Assembly (NCBI RefSeq): GCF_014642275.1
Contig: NZ_BMIM01000004.1
Location: 124,001 to 188,000, forward strand
Direction of reading: 5' to 3'
Source: Flavobacterium lutivivi
GTDB lineage: Bacteria > Bacteroidota > Bacteroidia > Flavobacteriales > Flavobacteriaceae
DNA length: 64,000 bases
The translations under genes were made by a program, and so were the position numbers. The first letter of the stretch is position 1, and every line of letters starts with the position of its first letter. The notes under the pieces are model-generated. The model was not told where the DNA came from and did no database searches. It was given only the letters and a program-made list of their open reading frames with translations. Positions 17,541-26,384 of this stretch are shown in pieces.

Positions 17541-19094
17541 ATGTCACTATATCAATGGTTTGTTTTTTTTCTAATTGTACAGGTCGTTCACGGACTAGGA
17601 ACATGGAAACTTTATCAAAAGGCAGGAAGAAAGTCATGGGAAGCATTCATTCCTGTTTATAATTCTATTGTTTTAATGAAAATTATAAATAGACCAACTT
17701 GGTGGACATTATTACTTTTCATCCCTATTGTAAACCTCATAATGTTTCCTGTAGTATGGGTTGAAACTCTTAGAAGTTTTGGAAAAAACTCAACTGCTGA
17801 CACTTGGCTTGGTTTTTTAACACTTGGTTTTTATATCTATTATATCAACTATACACAAGACGTAACCTATATTAGCGACAGAAGTTTACAAGCAAAAACA
17901 AAAACAGGTGATACTATTAGCTCAATTCTTTTTGCAGTAGTTGTTGCAACCATTGTTCACACCTATTTTATACAACCCTTTACAATTCCAACGTCATCAT
18001 TGGAGAAAACTTTACTAATTGGTGACTTTCTATTTGTTAGTAAATATAATTATGGAGCAAGAACACCGATGACCGCAGTTGCAGCTCCAATGGTTCATGA
18101 TACTATACCAGTCATAAAAACAAAATCATATTTAAGTTGGCCTCAATTACCGTATTTCAGATTCCCTGGATATGAAAAAATAGAAAGAAACGATATAGTT
18201 GTTTTTAACTGGCCAGCAGATACTGTATATAAGTTTTTTGATACTTCGGGCAGAAGTGTTGTAAAACCTATTGATAAAAAATCAAATTATGTAAAAAGAT
18301 GTATTGGTGTTCCTGGAGATGTTATTCAGATAAAAAACGCTGAGCTATTTGTAAACAACAAAGTTCTTCAACTTCCAGAAAGAGCTAAACCTCAACACGC
18401 TTATTTTTTGACTTATGATGCAAACACTTCTATTGACTTTGAGTATTTATTGAAACAAGTAAATTCAACAGAAGGAGCTGGTTTTATCAATGAAAGTAAA
18501 GATACTATATATATTAAAGGTTTAACTGAAGAAGGTGCTAATACTCTAAGAAGTATTTCTGGTATAAAATCAGTAACAAAAGCGGTGTTCAAAAAAGCTG
18601 AACCAAATATTTTTTCTGGTAACCCAACTTGGAATTCTGATAACATAGGTCCAATAAGCATTCCTAAAGCAGGTGAAACTGTAACTTTAACAAAAGATAA
18701 TTTCTCCATTTATAAGCGTTTAATCAATGTTTATGAAAAAGGAAATGATGCTAAAGTTGTTGGAAACGACGTTTACAATAATGGAAAAAAAATAAATTCT
18801 TATACGTTTCAACAAAACTACTATTGGATGATGGGAGATAACAGAAGTAACTCTGAAGATAGTCGTTACTGGGGATTTGTTCCCGAAGATCACGTTGTAG
18901 GAAAACCAATATTTATCTGGATGAGTTGGGATAGCAACGCAAGCGGTTTGAATAAAATTCGTTGGGATAGATTATTTACAACCGTTAGTGGTGAAGGTCA
19001 ACCTCAATCTTACTTTAAATATTTCTTAGGACTTTTGGCTCTATATTTTGTTGGAGAACATTTCTGGAAAAAACGCAAAGCAAAACAAGAATAA
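17541..19094 (+). CDS. lepB: Signal peptidase I with N-terminal membrane extension
   Basis: 517 residues, long for LepB. Residues 1-110 are three or four hydrophobic segments (DUF5684-like), then a helix (ISSILFAVVVATIVHTYFI) leading into the S26 protease fold. The nucleophile is probably Ser153 in IPTSSLEKTL and the general base Lys252 in NYVKRCIGVPGD. MMGDNRSNSEDSRYWGFVP is the closing box. A long insert (about 260-410) separates the halves, as in other Bacteroidetes. It removes signal peptides at the outer face of the inner membrane and ends with a short C-terminal helix and basic tail. Confidence 0.93.
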   Translation: MSLYQWFVFFLIVQVVHGLGTWKLYQKAGRKSWEAFIPVYNSIVLMKIINRPTWWTLLLFIPIVNLIMFPVVWVETLRSFGKNSTADTWLGFLTLGFYIYYINYTQDVTYISDRSLQAKTKTGDTISSILFAVVVATIVHTYFIQPFTIPTSSLEKTLLIGDFLFVSKYNYGARTPMTAVAAPMVHDTIPVIKTKSYLSWPQLPYFRFPGYEKIERNDIVVFNWPADTVYKFFDTSGRSVVKPIDKKSNYVKRCIGVPGDVIQIKNAELFVNNKVLQLPERAKPQHAYFLTYDANTSIDFEYLLKQVNSTEGAGFINESKDTIYIKGLTEEGANTLRSISGIKSVTKAVFKKAEPNIFSGNPTWNSDNIGPISIPKAGETVTLTKDNFSIYKRLINVYEKGNDAKVVGNDVYNNGKKINSYTFQQNYYWMMGDNRSNSEDSRYWGFVPEDHVVGKPIFIWMSWDSNASGLNKIRWDRLFTTVSGEGQPQSYFKYFLGLLALYFVGEHFWKKRKAKQE

Positions 19095-19136
19095 TTTGTC
19101 AATTTGTTTAATGTGTTGATTTGATAATTGCTGGAT

Positions 19137-19505
19137 ATGTATGTTTATTCATTTGAAAAATTAGATGTTTGGATTGAAGCAAAAAATTTTGCAAAACAAA
19201 TCTATACTTTAACTTCAAAATTTCCTGAATCTGAAAAATTTGGATTAACAGTTCAATTGCGTCGAGCAGCAATATCGATTGCTTCAAATATTGCTGAAGG
19301 TTCAGCCAGAAATAGCAACAAAGATAAAGCACACTTTACAACAATAGCCTTTGGTTCTGCCGTTGAAGTCTTAAATCAACTGATAATTTCATGTGAGTTA
19401 GGTTTCATCACAGAAGCTGAATATATTGAGCTAAGAACACAAATTGAAAGTATCACAAACAAGCTCAATGCCCTAAGAAACTACCAATTTCAAAAAACAA
19501 ACTAA
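19137..19505 (+). CDS. Four-helix-bundle protein (S23/TIGR02436 family)
   Basis: 122 residues from the ATG at 19137 (a TTG at 19128 would add three residues). Typical opening YSFEKLDVWIEAKNFAKQIY, then LTVQLRRAAISIASNIAEGSAR and EVLNQLIISCELGFI. The fold is a four-helix bundle; members occur in 23S rRNA intervening sequences, as standalone genes, and as accessory proteins of diversity-generating retroelements. No reverse transcriptase or rRNA lies nearby. Degenerate TTTGT.AATTTG repeats lie on both sides in opposite orientation, and it interrupts the lepB-WbqC neighbourhood, so it may be a small mobile cassette. Biochemical role unknown. Confidence 0.88.
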   Translation: MYVYSFEKLDVWIEAKNFAKQIYTLTSKFPESEKFGLTVQLRRAAISIASNIAEGSARNSNKDKAHFTTIAFGSAVEVLNQLIISCELGFITEAEYIELRTQIESITNKLNALRNYQFQKTN

Positions 19506-19529
19506 TTAACCAAATCCACAAATTAACAA

Positions 19530-20141
19530 ATGAACCTTATTATTCATCCAAGTTATTTTCCTTCTATAAGTCATTTTGTTGCTATCGCAAAGGCGGATTT
19601 GGTTACTTTTGAAATGGATGATAATTTTCAAAAGCAAACCAATAGAAATCGAATGTATATTTACAGTCCAAACGGAATTCAACTTTTGAATATTCCTATA
19701 AAACATTCTAAAGATGCGCATCAAAAAACTCGAGATGTAAAACTAGAAACAGCTTTTGACTGGCAAAAACAACATTTCAAATCTCTAGAAGCTGCTTATA
19801 GAACTTCGCCTTTTTTTGAATATTTTGAAGATGACATTTTGCCCATTTTTGAAAAGAAACATACTTTTTTGATGGACTTAAATTTCCAAACAATGGAAAT
19901 TGTTTCAAAATGCTTAGGGCTTACTTTTGATTATAACGAAACAACGGAATACTTTCGTCAAGTTGATGATAAAACCGATTTACGCCATTTGATAAACGGG
20001 AAAAAAGACACTTCAGTCTTTGAACCTTACACACAAGTTTTTGGAGAAAAACACGGTTTTTTAAACAATCTTAGCATTTTGGACGTATTGTTCAACGAAG
20101 GTCGTTATGCGCTAGATTATTTGAAAAATCAAACGCTTTAA
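19530..20141 (+). CDS. WbqC family protein
   Basis: 203 residues. It opens with LIIHPSYFPSISHFVAIAKA, the family's histidine/tyrosine-containing start, then NRMYIYSPNGIQLLNIPIKH and the later SILDVLFNEG. WbqC-like proteins are found in O-antigen loci and beside lepB in flavobacteria; an enzymatic role is not established. It overlaps the convergent minus-strand gene by four bases. Identification by pattern only. Confidence 0.85.
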   Translation: MNLIIHPSYFPSISHFVAIAKADLVTFEMDDNFQKQTNRNRMYIYSPNGIQLLNIPIKHSKDAHQKTRDVKLETAFDWQKQHFKSLEAAYRTSPFFEYFEDDILPIFEKKHTFLMDLNFQTMEIVSKCLGLTFDYNETTEYFRQVDDKTDLRHLINGKKDTSVFEPYTQVFGEKHGFLNNLSILDVLFNEGRYALDYLKNQTL

Positions 20142-21190
20142 TTATCCTTAAAAGCCAATCTTGTAATTATAGGATAATGATCGGAATAATTGAGTTTTGA
20201 AAAGTTTTTGAAACTTTTGACAATCATTCTCTTATCAGCAAAAATATAATCGATTCTTGCAGGATAATATTTGAACTTATAGGTTTCACCAAAACCATTT
20301 CCAGCTTCTTCAAAGCAGTCATTCAAATTTCCTTTGATACTTCTATAAACATATGAAAACGGACTGTTATTCATATCTCCACAGATGATTAATGGATAGT
20401 GACAATCTTGCTTATGGTTTACAAGAACTTCTGTTTGTTGCTCTTGAAGCTTAAATGCCTCTCTAATTCGGGTGAAAACCATCACCGATTTTTCTTGATT
20501 TATTTTATCCACATGCTCAGAAATTTCATTTACATCTGGTGAAATTTTTATTGATTGCAAATGCATGTTATAAACCCTAATAGTATCTTTTCCTTTTTTA
20601 ATATCTGCAAAAATAATGTTATTACCTGCTTGCGGAAGATGAAGATTTCCTTGATTAAAAATAGGGTATTTTGAAAAAATAGCTTGACCCGTTTTTATTT
20701 TGTTCCCTTCAATAAAAACAGCTTTGTACTTGTAAACTCGCAAATCTATATGCGCATTTTCTGAATACTCCTGAACGCAAAGTATATCGGGATTTTGTTC
20801 ATTTATAAAAGACAATATATTATTTCCAACCTCATCATTTTCTATCCATTTAAAAAGATTAAACAATCGAACATTATAGCTCATAACGGTAAAATCTTTT
20901 TCTTCATGCTCAATTTCATTAGAAGAAAATTTATAAAATTTGTTGACAAATGTTATTCCCAACAAAAGTATTATTCCCGAAAAAAAGAGCTGTCGTTTTA
21001 ACTGTATTAACCAATAAATAAAAAATAGTGCATTCAAAACCAAGAACATTGGTAAAAACAATGTTAAGACAGATAGTAATGGAAAAAGTTTTGGAGCAAG
21101 AAAAGGAAGAATATAAGCAACAAATGACAAGATTACCAATGTAATATTGAGCACAAAAATAATTTTATTAAACCACGAAAGTTTCTTCAT
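20138..21190 (-). CDS. Membrane-anchored endonuclease/exonuclease/phosphatase family protein
   Basis: 350 residues. The first ~95 contain three hydrophobic segments. The remainder is an EEP fold: MSYNVRLFN, CVQEYS (metal-binding Glu), YNMHLQS, CGDMNNSPFS (catalytic Asp/Asn) and the closing SDHYPIITRL. The family includes phosphodiesterases acting on nucleic acids and lipids; substrate unknown. It ends the minus-strand run mutL-rhomboid-rhomboid-EEP, three bases after the rhomboid stop. Confidence 0.88.
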   Translation of the reverse strand: MKKLSWFNKIIFVLNITLVILSFVAYILPFLAPKLFPLLSVLTLFLPMFLVLNALFFIYWLIQLKRQLFFSGIILLLGITFVNKFYKFSSNEIEHEEKDFTVMSYNVRLFNLFKWIENDEVGNNILSFINEQNPDILCVQEYSENAHIDLRVYKYKAVFIEGNKIKTGQAIFSKYPIFNQGNLHLPQAGNNIIFADIKKGKDTIRVYNMHLQSIKISPDVNEISEHVDKINQEKSVMVFTRIREAFKLQEQQTEVLVNHKQDCHYPLIICGDMNNSPFSYVYRSIKGNLNDCFEEAGNGFGETYKFKYYPARIDYIFADKRMIVKSFKNFSKLNYSDHYPIITRLAFKDN

Positions 21191-21193
21191 ACA

Positions 21194-22054
21194 CTATTTG
21201 CCGGCTTTGAATAAAAATTCTTTTTCTTCTTTGGTTAAACTGTCATAACCTGATTGACTGATTTTATCCAAAATTTCATCGATTTGTTGTTGTGTTTTAT
21301 CTTTTATAACAATCCTACTCGATGCAGATTTTGAAACTTTTGATTTATTAACGTGCACCTTTTTGAAAGGTGTAGTCTTTTTTTTGTTGAACAAATTATA
21401 AAAAAATTCAATAACTCTCGACACAATTTTACTCAAATCAGTTCCACCTTGAAGTAATTTTATATAAATAAATCCAAAAAAAGCTCCGCTCAAGTGCGCA
21501 ATATGACCACCAGTATTATCCAATTGAATTTGCATTAAATCGAGTAATAGTATAACAGCAGTAATATGCCATAATTTTACATTACCAATCAATAATAATC
21601 TAATATTCATCAAAGGTTGATAGGTTGTTGTGGCAACAAGCAAAGCCATTATTGCCCCAGAAGCTCCAACCATGAAAGAAACTTTATCGAGAAAATAAAA
21701 ACTCAAAACAAAAACAACTCCCGAAAAAATTGCACTCAATATATACAATCCCAAATACTGTTTTTGAGTAAAAAAAGTCAAGAACAATCGGCTAGTAAAA
21801 TTCAAAACCATCATATTGAAAAAAAGATGCAAAAATCCTTGATGAAAAAAAGCATAGGTCAATATTGTCCATGGATAGTGTAATACAATATTAGGTTGAG
21901 AAGAAATGGCTAACCAATCTGGAAAGTTGAAAAAACCTGATTTGAAATCATAAAACACAAAAGACAACAAAAAGACAGCAACGTTCCAATAAATTACTTT
22001 ATTAGAAATGCCTCCAGTTCTGTATTGCAGTTTTATGTCTTCGATTATATTCAT
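21194..22054 (-). CDS. Rhomboid family intramembrane serine protease (second copy)
   Basis: 286 residues from the ATG at 22054; a TTG four codons upstream would overlap the gene before it. Six hydrophobic segments, with HQGFLHLFFNMM before the active site, the nucleophile Ser in GASGAIMAL and the catalytic His in GGHIAHLSGAFFG. A C-terminal cytoplasmic tail of about 80 residues is basic and ends in a helix. It cleaves membrane-protein helices; the substrate is unknown. It follows another rhomboid by two bases. Confidence 0.92.
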   Translation of the reverse strand: MNIIEDIKLQYRTGGISNKVIYWNVAVFLLSFVFYDFKSGFFNFPDWLAISSQPNIVLHYPWTILTYAFFHQGFLHLFFNMMVLNFTSRLFLTFFTQKQYLGLYILSAIFSGVVFVLSFYFLDKVSFMVGASGAIMALLVATTTYQPLMNIRLLLIGNVKLWHITAVILLLDLMQIQLDNTGGHIAHLSGAFFGFIYIKLLQGGTDLSKIVSRVIEFFYNLFNKKKTTPFKKVHVNKSKVSKSASSRIVIKDKTQQQIDEILDKISQSGYDSLTKEEKEFLFKAGK

Positions 22055-22056
22055 TT

Positions 22057-22815
22057 TTAATCCCAACGCTTATTATTAAAAGAGTTTTTCTTCCAATACC
22101 ACATCATAATAAAACCTGTTATTGCTCCGCCAACATGAGCGAAATGGGCAATTCCAGTTCCTCCACTTCCAAAAATTGAGCTTCCTTTGAAACCTAAAAA
22201 TAAATCTAGAAAAATTAATCCTGGAACAAAATATCTCGCTTTGATGGGTACGGGAATAAACAACAAAGCCAATTCTGCATTTGGAAACATAAAAGCAAAA
22301 GCTGTTAATAATCCATAAATTGCTCCAGATGCACCAACTGATGGTGTATTATATGAAAAATATAACTGCTCTAAAGTTGATAATGGCACCAAATCAGTAA
22401 TTGTTTGGTTATATTTTCCTTCTTTAGCAATCATATTTATAACATCTGATGGAATTTTTGCCTCTTGCAATGCTGTTAAAGCTGAGTTATATTCATAATA
22501 ACTAAAGCCCAAATGCAACAATGCTGCTCCAAGTCCGCATGAAATATAGAAAAACAAAAACTTTTTTGGTCCCCAAAAATGCTCCAAAGCCGAACCAAAA
22601 GAAACCAAAGCAAACATATTGAAAGCAATGTGCATAATGTTTGGCATTGGCGCATGCATGAACATGCTTGTCAATGGTTGCCAAAATCTAAAACTTTCAT
22701 TCTCTGGAAAGTATAATGAAAATAGTGGATAAGCAGCTGGCACTAATTGCGAGCCTATGAAAAAAATAATATTTATTATTAGTAACTGTTTTACAGTTTC
22801 GGTCATTCGCATCAT
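22057..22815 (-). CDS. Rhomboid family intramembrane serine protease (first copy)
   Basis: 252 residues. MHIAFNMFALVSFGSALE, nucleophile motif GASGAIYGLLTAF and the histidine segment HFAHVGGAITGF mark an active rhomboid. A loop insert of about 35 residues (EAKIPSDVINMIAKEGKYN) lies between hydrophobic segments, typical of the flavobacterial form. The start ATG overlaps the mutL stop (ATGA); later ATGs at 22812 and 22806 are alternatives. Co-transcribed with mutL and the second rhomboid. Confidence 0.92.
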   Translation of the reverse strand: MMRMTETVKQLLIINIIFFIGSQLVPAAYPLFSLYFPENESFRFWQPLTSMFMHAPMPNIMHIAFNMFALVSFGSALEHFWGPKKFLFFYISCGLGAALLHLGFSYYEYNSALTALQEAKIPSDVINMIAKEGKYNQTITDLVPLSTLEQLYFSYNTPSVGASGAIYGLLTAFAFMFPNAELALLFIPVPIKARYFVPGLIFLDLFLGFKGSSIFGSGGTGIAHFAHVGGAITGFIMMWYWKKNSFNNKRWD

Positions 22816-24674
22816 AAGGCAAATTTTTTATCTAAATCATCAACACTTAGCGTGATGAAAGTAGGTTTATTAAAAGGTGTAATATTGGGTTCTTTACAAG
22901 CAAAAAGGTTATTTACCAAGCTTTCCTGTTCTTTTTCAGTCAAGTATGTTCCTGTTTTTATTGCTAAACATTTTGACAACGATTTTGCAATACTGTCATT
23001 CAACGAATAACTGTCAGTAGAAATCCCTTGATATAAATCGTTTAACAAATCATCAATTACTATTGAAACTTGGCTTTCTGTAGCTCTAACAGGAATGCCC
23101 GAAATAATTAAACTGTCATCATTTATCGTTTCAAAGATAAATCCTAAAGCTTCGAGCGAAACCTGCAATTCTTTGATCATTTCGATTTCATTTACAGAAT
23201 AAAACAACTCCAATGGAAACAACAACTGCTGGCTTGGTGCTTTGTTTACTGTTATGTTGGTCAAAAATTCTTCATACAGAATTCGCTGATGTGCTCTACC
23301 TTGATTGATGACCAACATTCCCGATTTTATCGTGCTAAAAATATATTTTTTGTGAATTTGAAACGTTCTACCTGCTTCATGTTCTGTTTCAACATCATCA
23401 AAAAGTGATGAACTTACTGCTTCCGTTTCAAATGAACTTGTTCCAAATTCTTCTCCTTGAATTTGTTCCAAACCAACGTATAAACTTTCCCAACTCGGTT
23501 GAACTTCGCTTTTCTTATAACTAGAACCAGAAGAAAATGAACTTGAAGATTTTACAGGCTTTTCATCAGCAAATGGATTAAACGAACTATCCACCTGTAT
23601 TGTTGGATATTCTGCTTCTTTATTTTTGTATTGATATGGTGTATCCAAATTTGGATCTCTATCAAAATCTAATATTGGTGCAACGTTAAATTGACCTAAA
23701 CTATGTTTTATTGTAGAGCGTAAAATGGCATAAAGCGAATGCTCATCATCAAATTTTATTTCAGTCTTCGTTGGATGAATATTGATATCAATTGTATTTG
23801 GAGGAACATTTAGATAAAGAAAATAACTTGGTTGTGCTCCATCTTTTAGCAAACCTTCAAATGCAGCCATAACAGCATGATGCAGATAACCACTTTTTAT
23901 AAAACGATTGTTTACAAAAAAGAATTGTTCGCCTCTATTCTTTTTAGAAAATTCAGGTTTTCCCACAAATCCTTCGATAGTAACTATTTCTGTTTCCTCT
24001 TTTACGGGAACTAATTTTTCATTTGTCTTGCCAGAAAAGGTATTAACAATGCGTTGTCTATAGTTTGAACTTGGCAAATTATAAATTTCACTTCCATTGT
24101 GGTACATCGTAAATTGAATATTTGGATGTGCCAAAGCGACTCTTTGAAATTCATCAATGATGTGACGAAGTTCAACCGTATCCGATTTGAGAAAATTACG
24201 TCTTGCAGGAATATTGAAAAACAAATTTTTAACAGAAAAAGATGTTCCTTTTGGTAAAACACATGGCTCTTGTGTTATGAATTTACTGCCTTCGATAACA
24301 ATATTAGTACCCAATTCATCTTGCTCCATTTTTGTTTTTAGTTCTACATGAGCTATAGCGGCAATAGATGCTAGAGCTTCGCCTCTAAAACCTTTAGTAC
24401 TAAGAGCAAACAAATCTTCGGCATAACGGATTTTTGAAGTAGCATGTCTTTCAAAACAAAGTCTAGCATCAGTAACACTCATTCCCACTCCATTGTCGAT
24501 GACCTGAACTAGCGATTTTCCAGCATCTTTTAGTATCAATTTAATGTCTGTAGCTTTTGCATCTACAGCGTTTTCAAGTAATTCTTTTACCACAGATGCT
24601 GGTCGTTGAACTACTTCTCCAGCCGCAATTTGATTAGCAACATGATCAGGTAAAAGTTGAATTATACTAGACAT
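22812..24674 (-). CDS. mutL: DNA mismatch repair protein MutL
   Basis: 620 residues. The GHKL ATPase N-terminus has ELLENAVDAKAT, DNGVGM and GFRGEALASI. A variable Ser-rich linker (about 355-400) precedes the C-terminal dimerisation domain. The place where endonuclease-type MutL has DQHA(x)2E(x)4E reads NQGRAHQRILYEE, so the metal-binding nuclease motif looks degraded. MutL links MutS recognition to strand removal. Upstream, CAAATTTA on the plus strand (24740-24747) is a -7 element for this gene without a clear -33 partner. First gene of the minus-strand run. Confidence 0.96.
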   Translation of the reverse strand: MSSIIQLLPDHVANQIAAGEVVQRPASVVKELLENAVDAKATDIKLILKDAGKSLVQVIDNGVGMSVTDARLCFERHATSKIRYAEDLFALSTKGFRGEALASIAAIAHVELKTKMEQDELGTNIVIEGSKFITQEPCVLPKGTSFSVKNLFFNIPARRNFLKSDTVELRHIIDEFQRVALAHPNIQFTMYHNGSEIYNLPSSNYRQRIVNTFSGKTNEKLVPVKEETEIVTIEGFVGKPEFSKKNRGEQFFFVNNRFIKSGYLHHAVMAAFEGLLKDGAQPSYFLYLNVPPNTIDINIHPTKTEIKFDDEHSLYAILRSTIKHSLGQFNVAPILDFDRDPNLDTPYQYKNKEAEYPTIQVDSSFNPFADEKPVKSSSSFSSGSSYKKSEVQPSWESLYVGLEQIQGEEFGTSSFETEAVSSSLFDDVETEHEAGRTFQIHKKYIFSTIKSGMLVINQGRAHQRILYEEFLTNITVNKAPSQQLLFPLELFYSVNEIEMIKELQVSLEALGFIFETINDDSLIISGIPVRATESQVSIVIDDLLNDLYQGISTDSYSLNDSIAKSLSKCLAIKTGTYLTEKEQESLVNNLFACKEPNITPFNKPTFITLSVDDLDKKFAL

Positions 24675-24790
24675 TAATTAAATAAAATACTGTGATTGAA
24701 AGAATTATAAAATTTTAGATTATATAAAAACTAAGTAAGCAAATTTAAACAAAAACAATTTGTTTTTCTAGTTAAAACAGTGCTAAAAAT

Positions 24791-24821
24791 AAAAAAGTCC
24801 AACCCATTTTAGAGTTAGACT
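24791..24821 (-). terminator. Terminator after ribH
   Basis: On the minus strand, AGTCTAAC (24821-24814) pairs with GTTGGACT (24803-24796) with one mismatch, followed by a T run (plus-strand A run at 24791-24796). Confidence 0.7.
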
Positions 24822-24843
24822 ATATCATAAAGAAAATACAATT

Positions 24844-25359
24844 TTAAAAACCTATTGTCTTGTTTTTGTTTTCTGCATTCTTTTTCAAAGCAACCATTTT
24901 TATCCCAGCAATAGCAGCTTCTGTTCCTTTATTTCCATGTTTTCCTCCACTTCTATCTATAGATTGCTGTTCATTATTATCTGTTAATAAACAAAATATA
25001 ACAGGAACATCATATTCAATATTCAAATCTTTAACACCTTGAGTAACACCATCACAAACAAATTCAAAATGCATTGTTTCTCCTTTGATGACACAACCAA
25101 TAGTAATGATACAATCTACATTTTGAGTTTCAATCATTTTTTTTGCACCATAAATGAGTTCAAAACTTCCAGGTACATCCCATTTAATAATATTCTCAGG
25201 TTTTACTCCACAATCTAGCAAGGCAGTTTGTGCTCCAGTAAACAAACCATTTGTTATTTTATCATTCCATTCTGAAACAACAACTCCAAATCGATATTCA
25301 GAAGCATCTGGAAGTTTGGTTTTATCATACTCTGAAAGGTTTTTATTAGCAGTAGCCAT
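24844..25359 (-). CDS. ribH: 6,7-dimethyl-8-ribityllumazine synthase
   Basis: 171 residues. Joins 5-amino-6-ribitylaminouracil and dihydroxybutanone phosphate in the penultimate step of riboflavin synthesis. Motifs: VVSEWNDKITNGLF (substrate-stacking Trp), WDVPGSFELIYGAKK, GCVIKGETMHFEFV with the catalytic His, and GVTQGV..VPVIFCLLT; also NKGTEAAIAGIKM. No FMN riboswitch is apparent upstream. Apparently a single-gene unit with its own terminator, downstream of the TPR gene. Confidence 0.95.
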   Translation of the reverse strand: MATANKNLSEYDKTKLPDASEYRFGVVVSEWNDKITNGLFTGAQTALLDCGVKPENIIKWDVPGSFELIYGAKKMIETQNVDCIITIGCVIKGETMHFEFVCDGVTQGVKDLNIEYDVPVIFCLLTDNNEQQSIDRSGGKHGNKGTEAAIAGIKMVALKKNAENKNKTIGF

Positions 25360-25390
25360 AAATTTTAATATTGATTAGTTGTTTATTTTT

Positions 25391-25424
25391 AAATAAAAAA
25401 GGATTAAAGATACATCTTTAACCC
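25391..25424 (-). terminator. Terminator after the TPR gene
   Basis: On the plus strand GGATTAAAGA (25401-25410) pairs with TCTTTAACCC (25415-25424) with one mismatch, beside an A run at 25395-25400 that is a T run on the minus strand. It ends the 25452 gene. Confidence 0.75.
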
Positions 25425-25451
25425 TTTTCAAAAATACTATTTTTTATCTAA

Positions 25452-26240
25452 TTATTGAGCAAGTCCTATAAGTCCATCAACCGATTGAGCTTCTGGAGTA
25501 TTGTCATAATTATCTTTGATTTCTGTGAAATATTTTAAAGCATCTGCTTTTTGTCCAAGAGCAAGAGCAGTTTTACCAGCTTTCAACAAATATCTAGGAG
25601 TAGTAAACTCATTTTTATTAGCTTCAGCAGCTTTAACGTAGTATTCCAAAGCTTCTTTTGGTTGATTTTTTTGAGCAAAAGCATCGCCGATAGCACCTTT
25701 TGCAATAGTACTCAACATTACATCATCAGATTTGAATTTTTCTAAACTAGAAATAGCTTCTGCATATTTCCCTGTATTAAGATAAGCTATACCTGCATAA
25801 TAGTTAGCAAGATTTCCTGCATCTGTTCCTGAATATTCTTCAGCAATTTTCAAAACTCCAAATTTACCCTCAGAACCATTCAAAACTAATTTGAACAAAG
25901 AATCTGCTTTTACATCACCGTCAACTGCTTTTTGGAAATTTTGCTGAGCAACGAATAATTCATCAGCTGCTTCATCTTGTTTAGGTTCAGCAACAAATTT
26001 TTGATAACCTAAATATCCAATAGTAACCAAAGCTACTGCTCCAAGAAAACCAAGAATATATTTTTGATTTTTAGCTACAAAATCTTCCGTTCTAGAAGCC
26101 GTTTGATCTAAAGCATCAAAAGCTTTTGCTGTTGTGCTATCTTTTTCACTTACATTAACATCTTCTTCAATATAGTTGTTATCTAACTTTTCTTCTTTTG
26201 GTTTTGGTGCTTTGTATCCTCTTTTGTTAAACGTTGCCAT
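25452..26240 (-). CDS. Membrane-anchored tetratricopeptide-repeat protein (YfgM-like)
   Basis: 262 residues: a charged cytoplasmic N-terminus (GYKAPKPKEEKLD), one transmembrane segment (YILGFLGAVALVTIGYLGY, about 70-88), then TPR-type helices (NLANYYAGIAYLNTGKYAEAISSLEKF; AKGAIGDAFAQKNQPKEALEYYVKA; YLLKAGKTALALGQKADALKYF). In E. coli YfgM joins the Sec translocon and periplasmic chaperones; a similar role here is inference. The upstream region has TATTTTTG on the minus strand (26270-26263) as a -7 element. Divergent from recF. Confidence 0.85.
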   Translation of the reverse strand: MATFNKRGYKAPKPKEEKLDNNYIEEDVNVSEKDSTTAKAFDALDQTASRTEDFVAKNQKYILGFLGAVALVTIGYLGYQKFVAEPKQDEAADELFVAQQNFQKAVDGDVKADSLFKLVLNGSEGKFGVLKIAEEYSGTDAGNLANYYAGIAYLNTGKYAEAISSLEKFKSDDVMLSTIAKGAIGDAFAQKNQPKEALEYYVKAAEANKNEFTTPRYLLKAGKTALALGQKADALKYFTEIKDNYDNTPEAQSVDGLIGLAQ

Positions 26241-26384
26241 TTATTTTCAATTTAGTGAGCCGCAAAAATAAAATTTTTATTGAAATTTAAAAGCGATTTT
26301 TATCGATATTTTTCAATATTTTGCATGCAGAAAAAAAATACGTTAGTTTACAGCGTAATTTACAGTAGTTGAGAAACTTTGACA

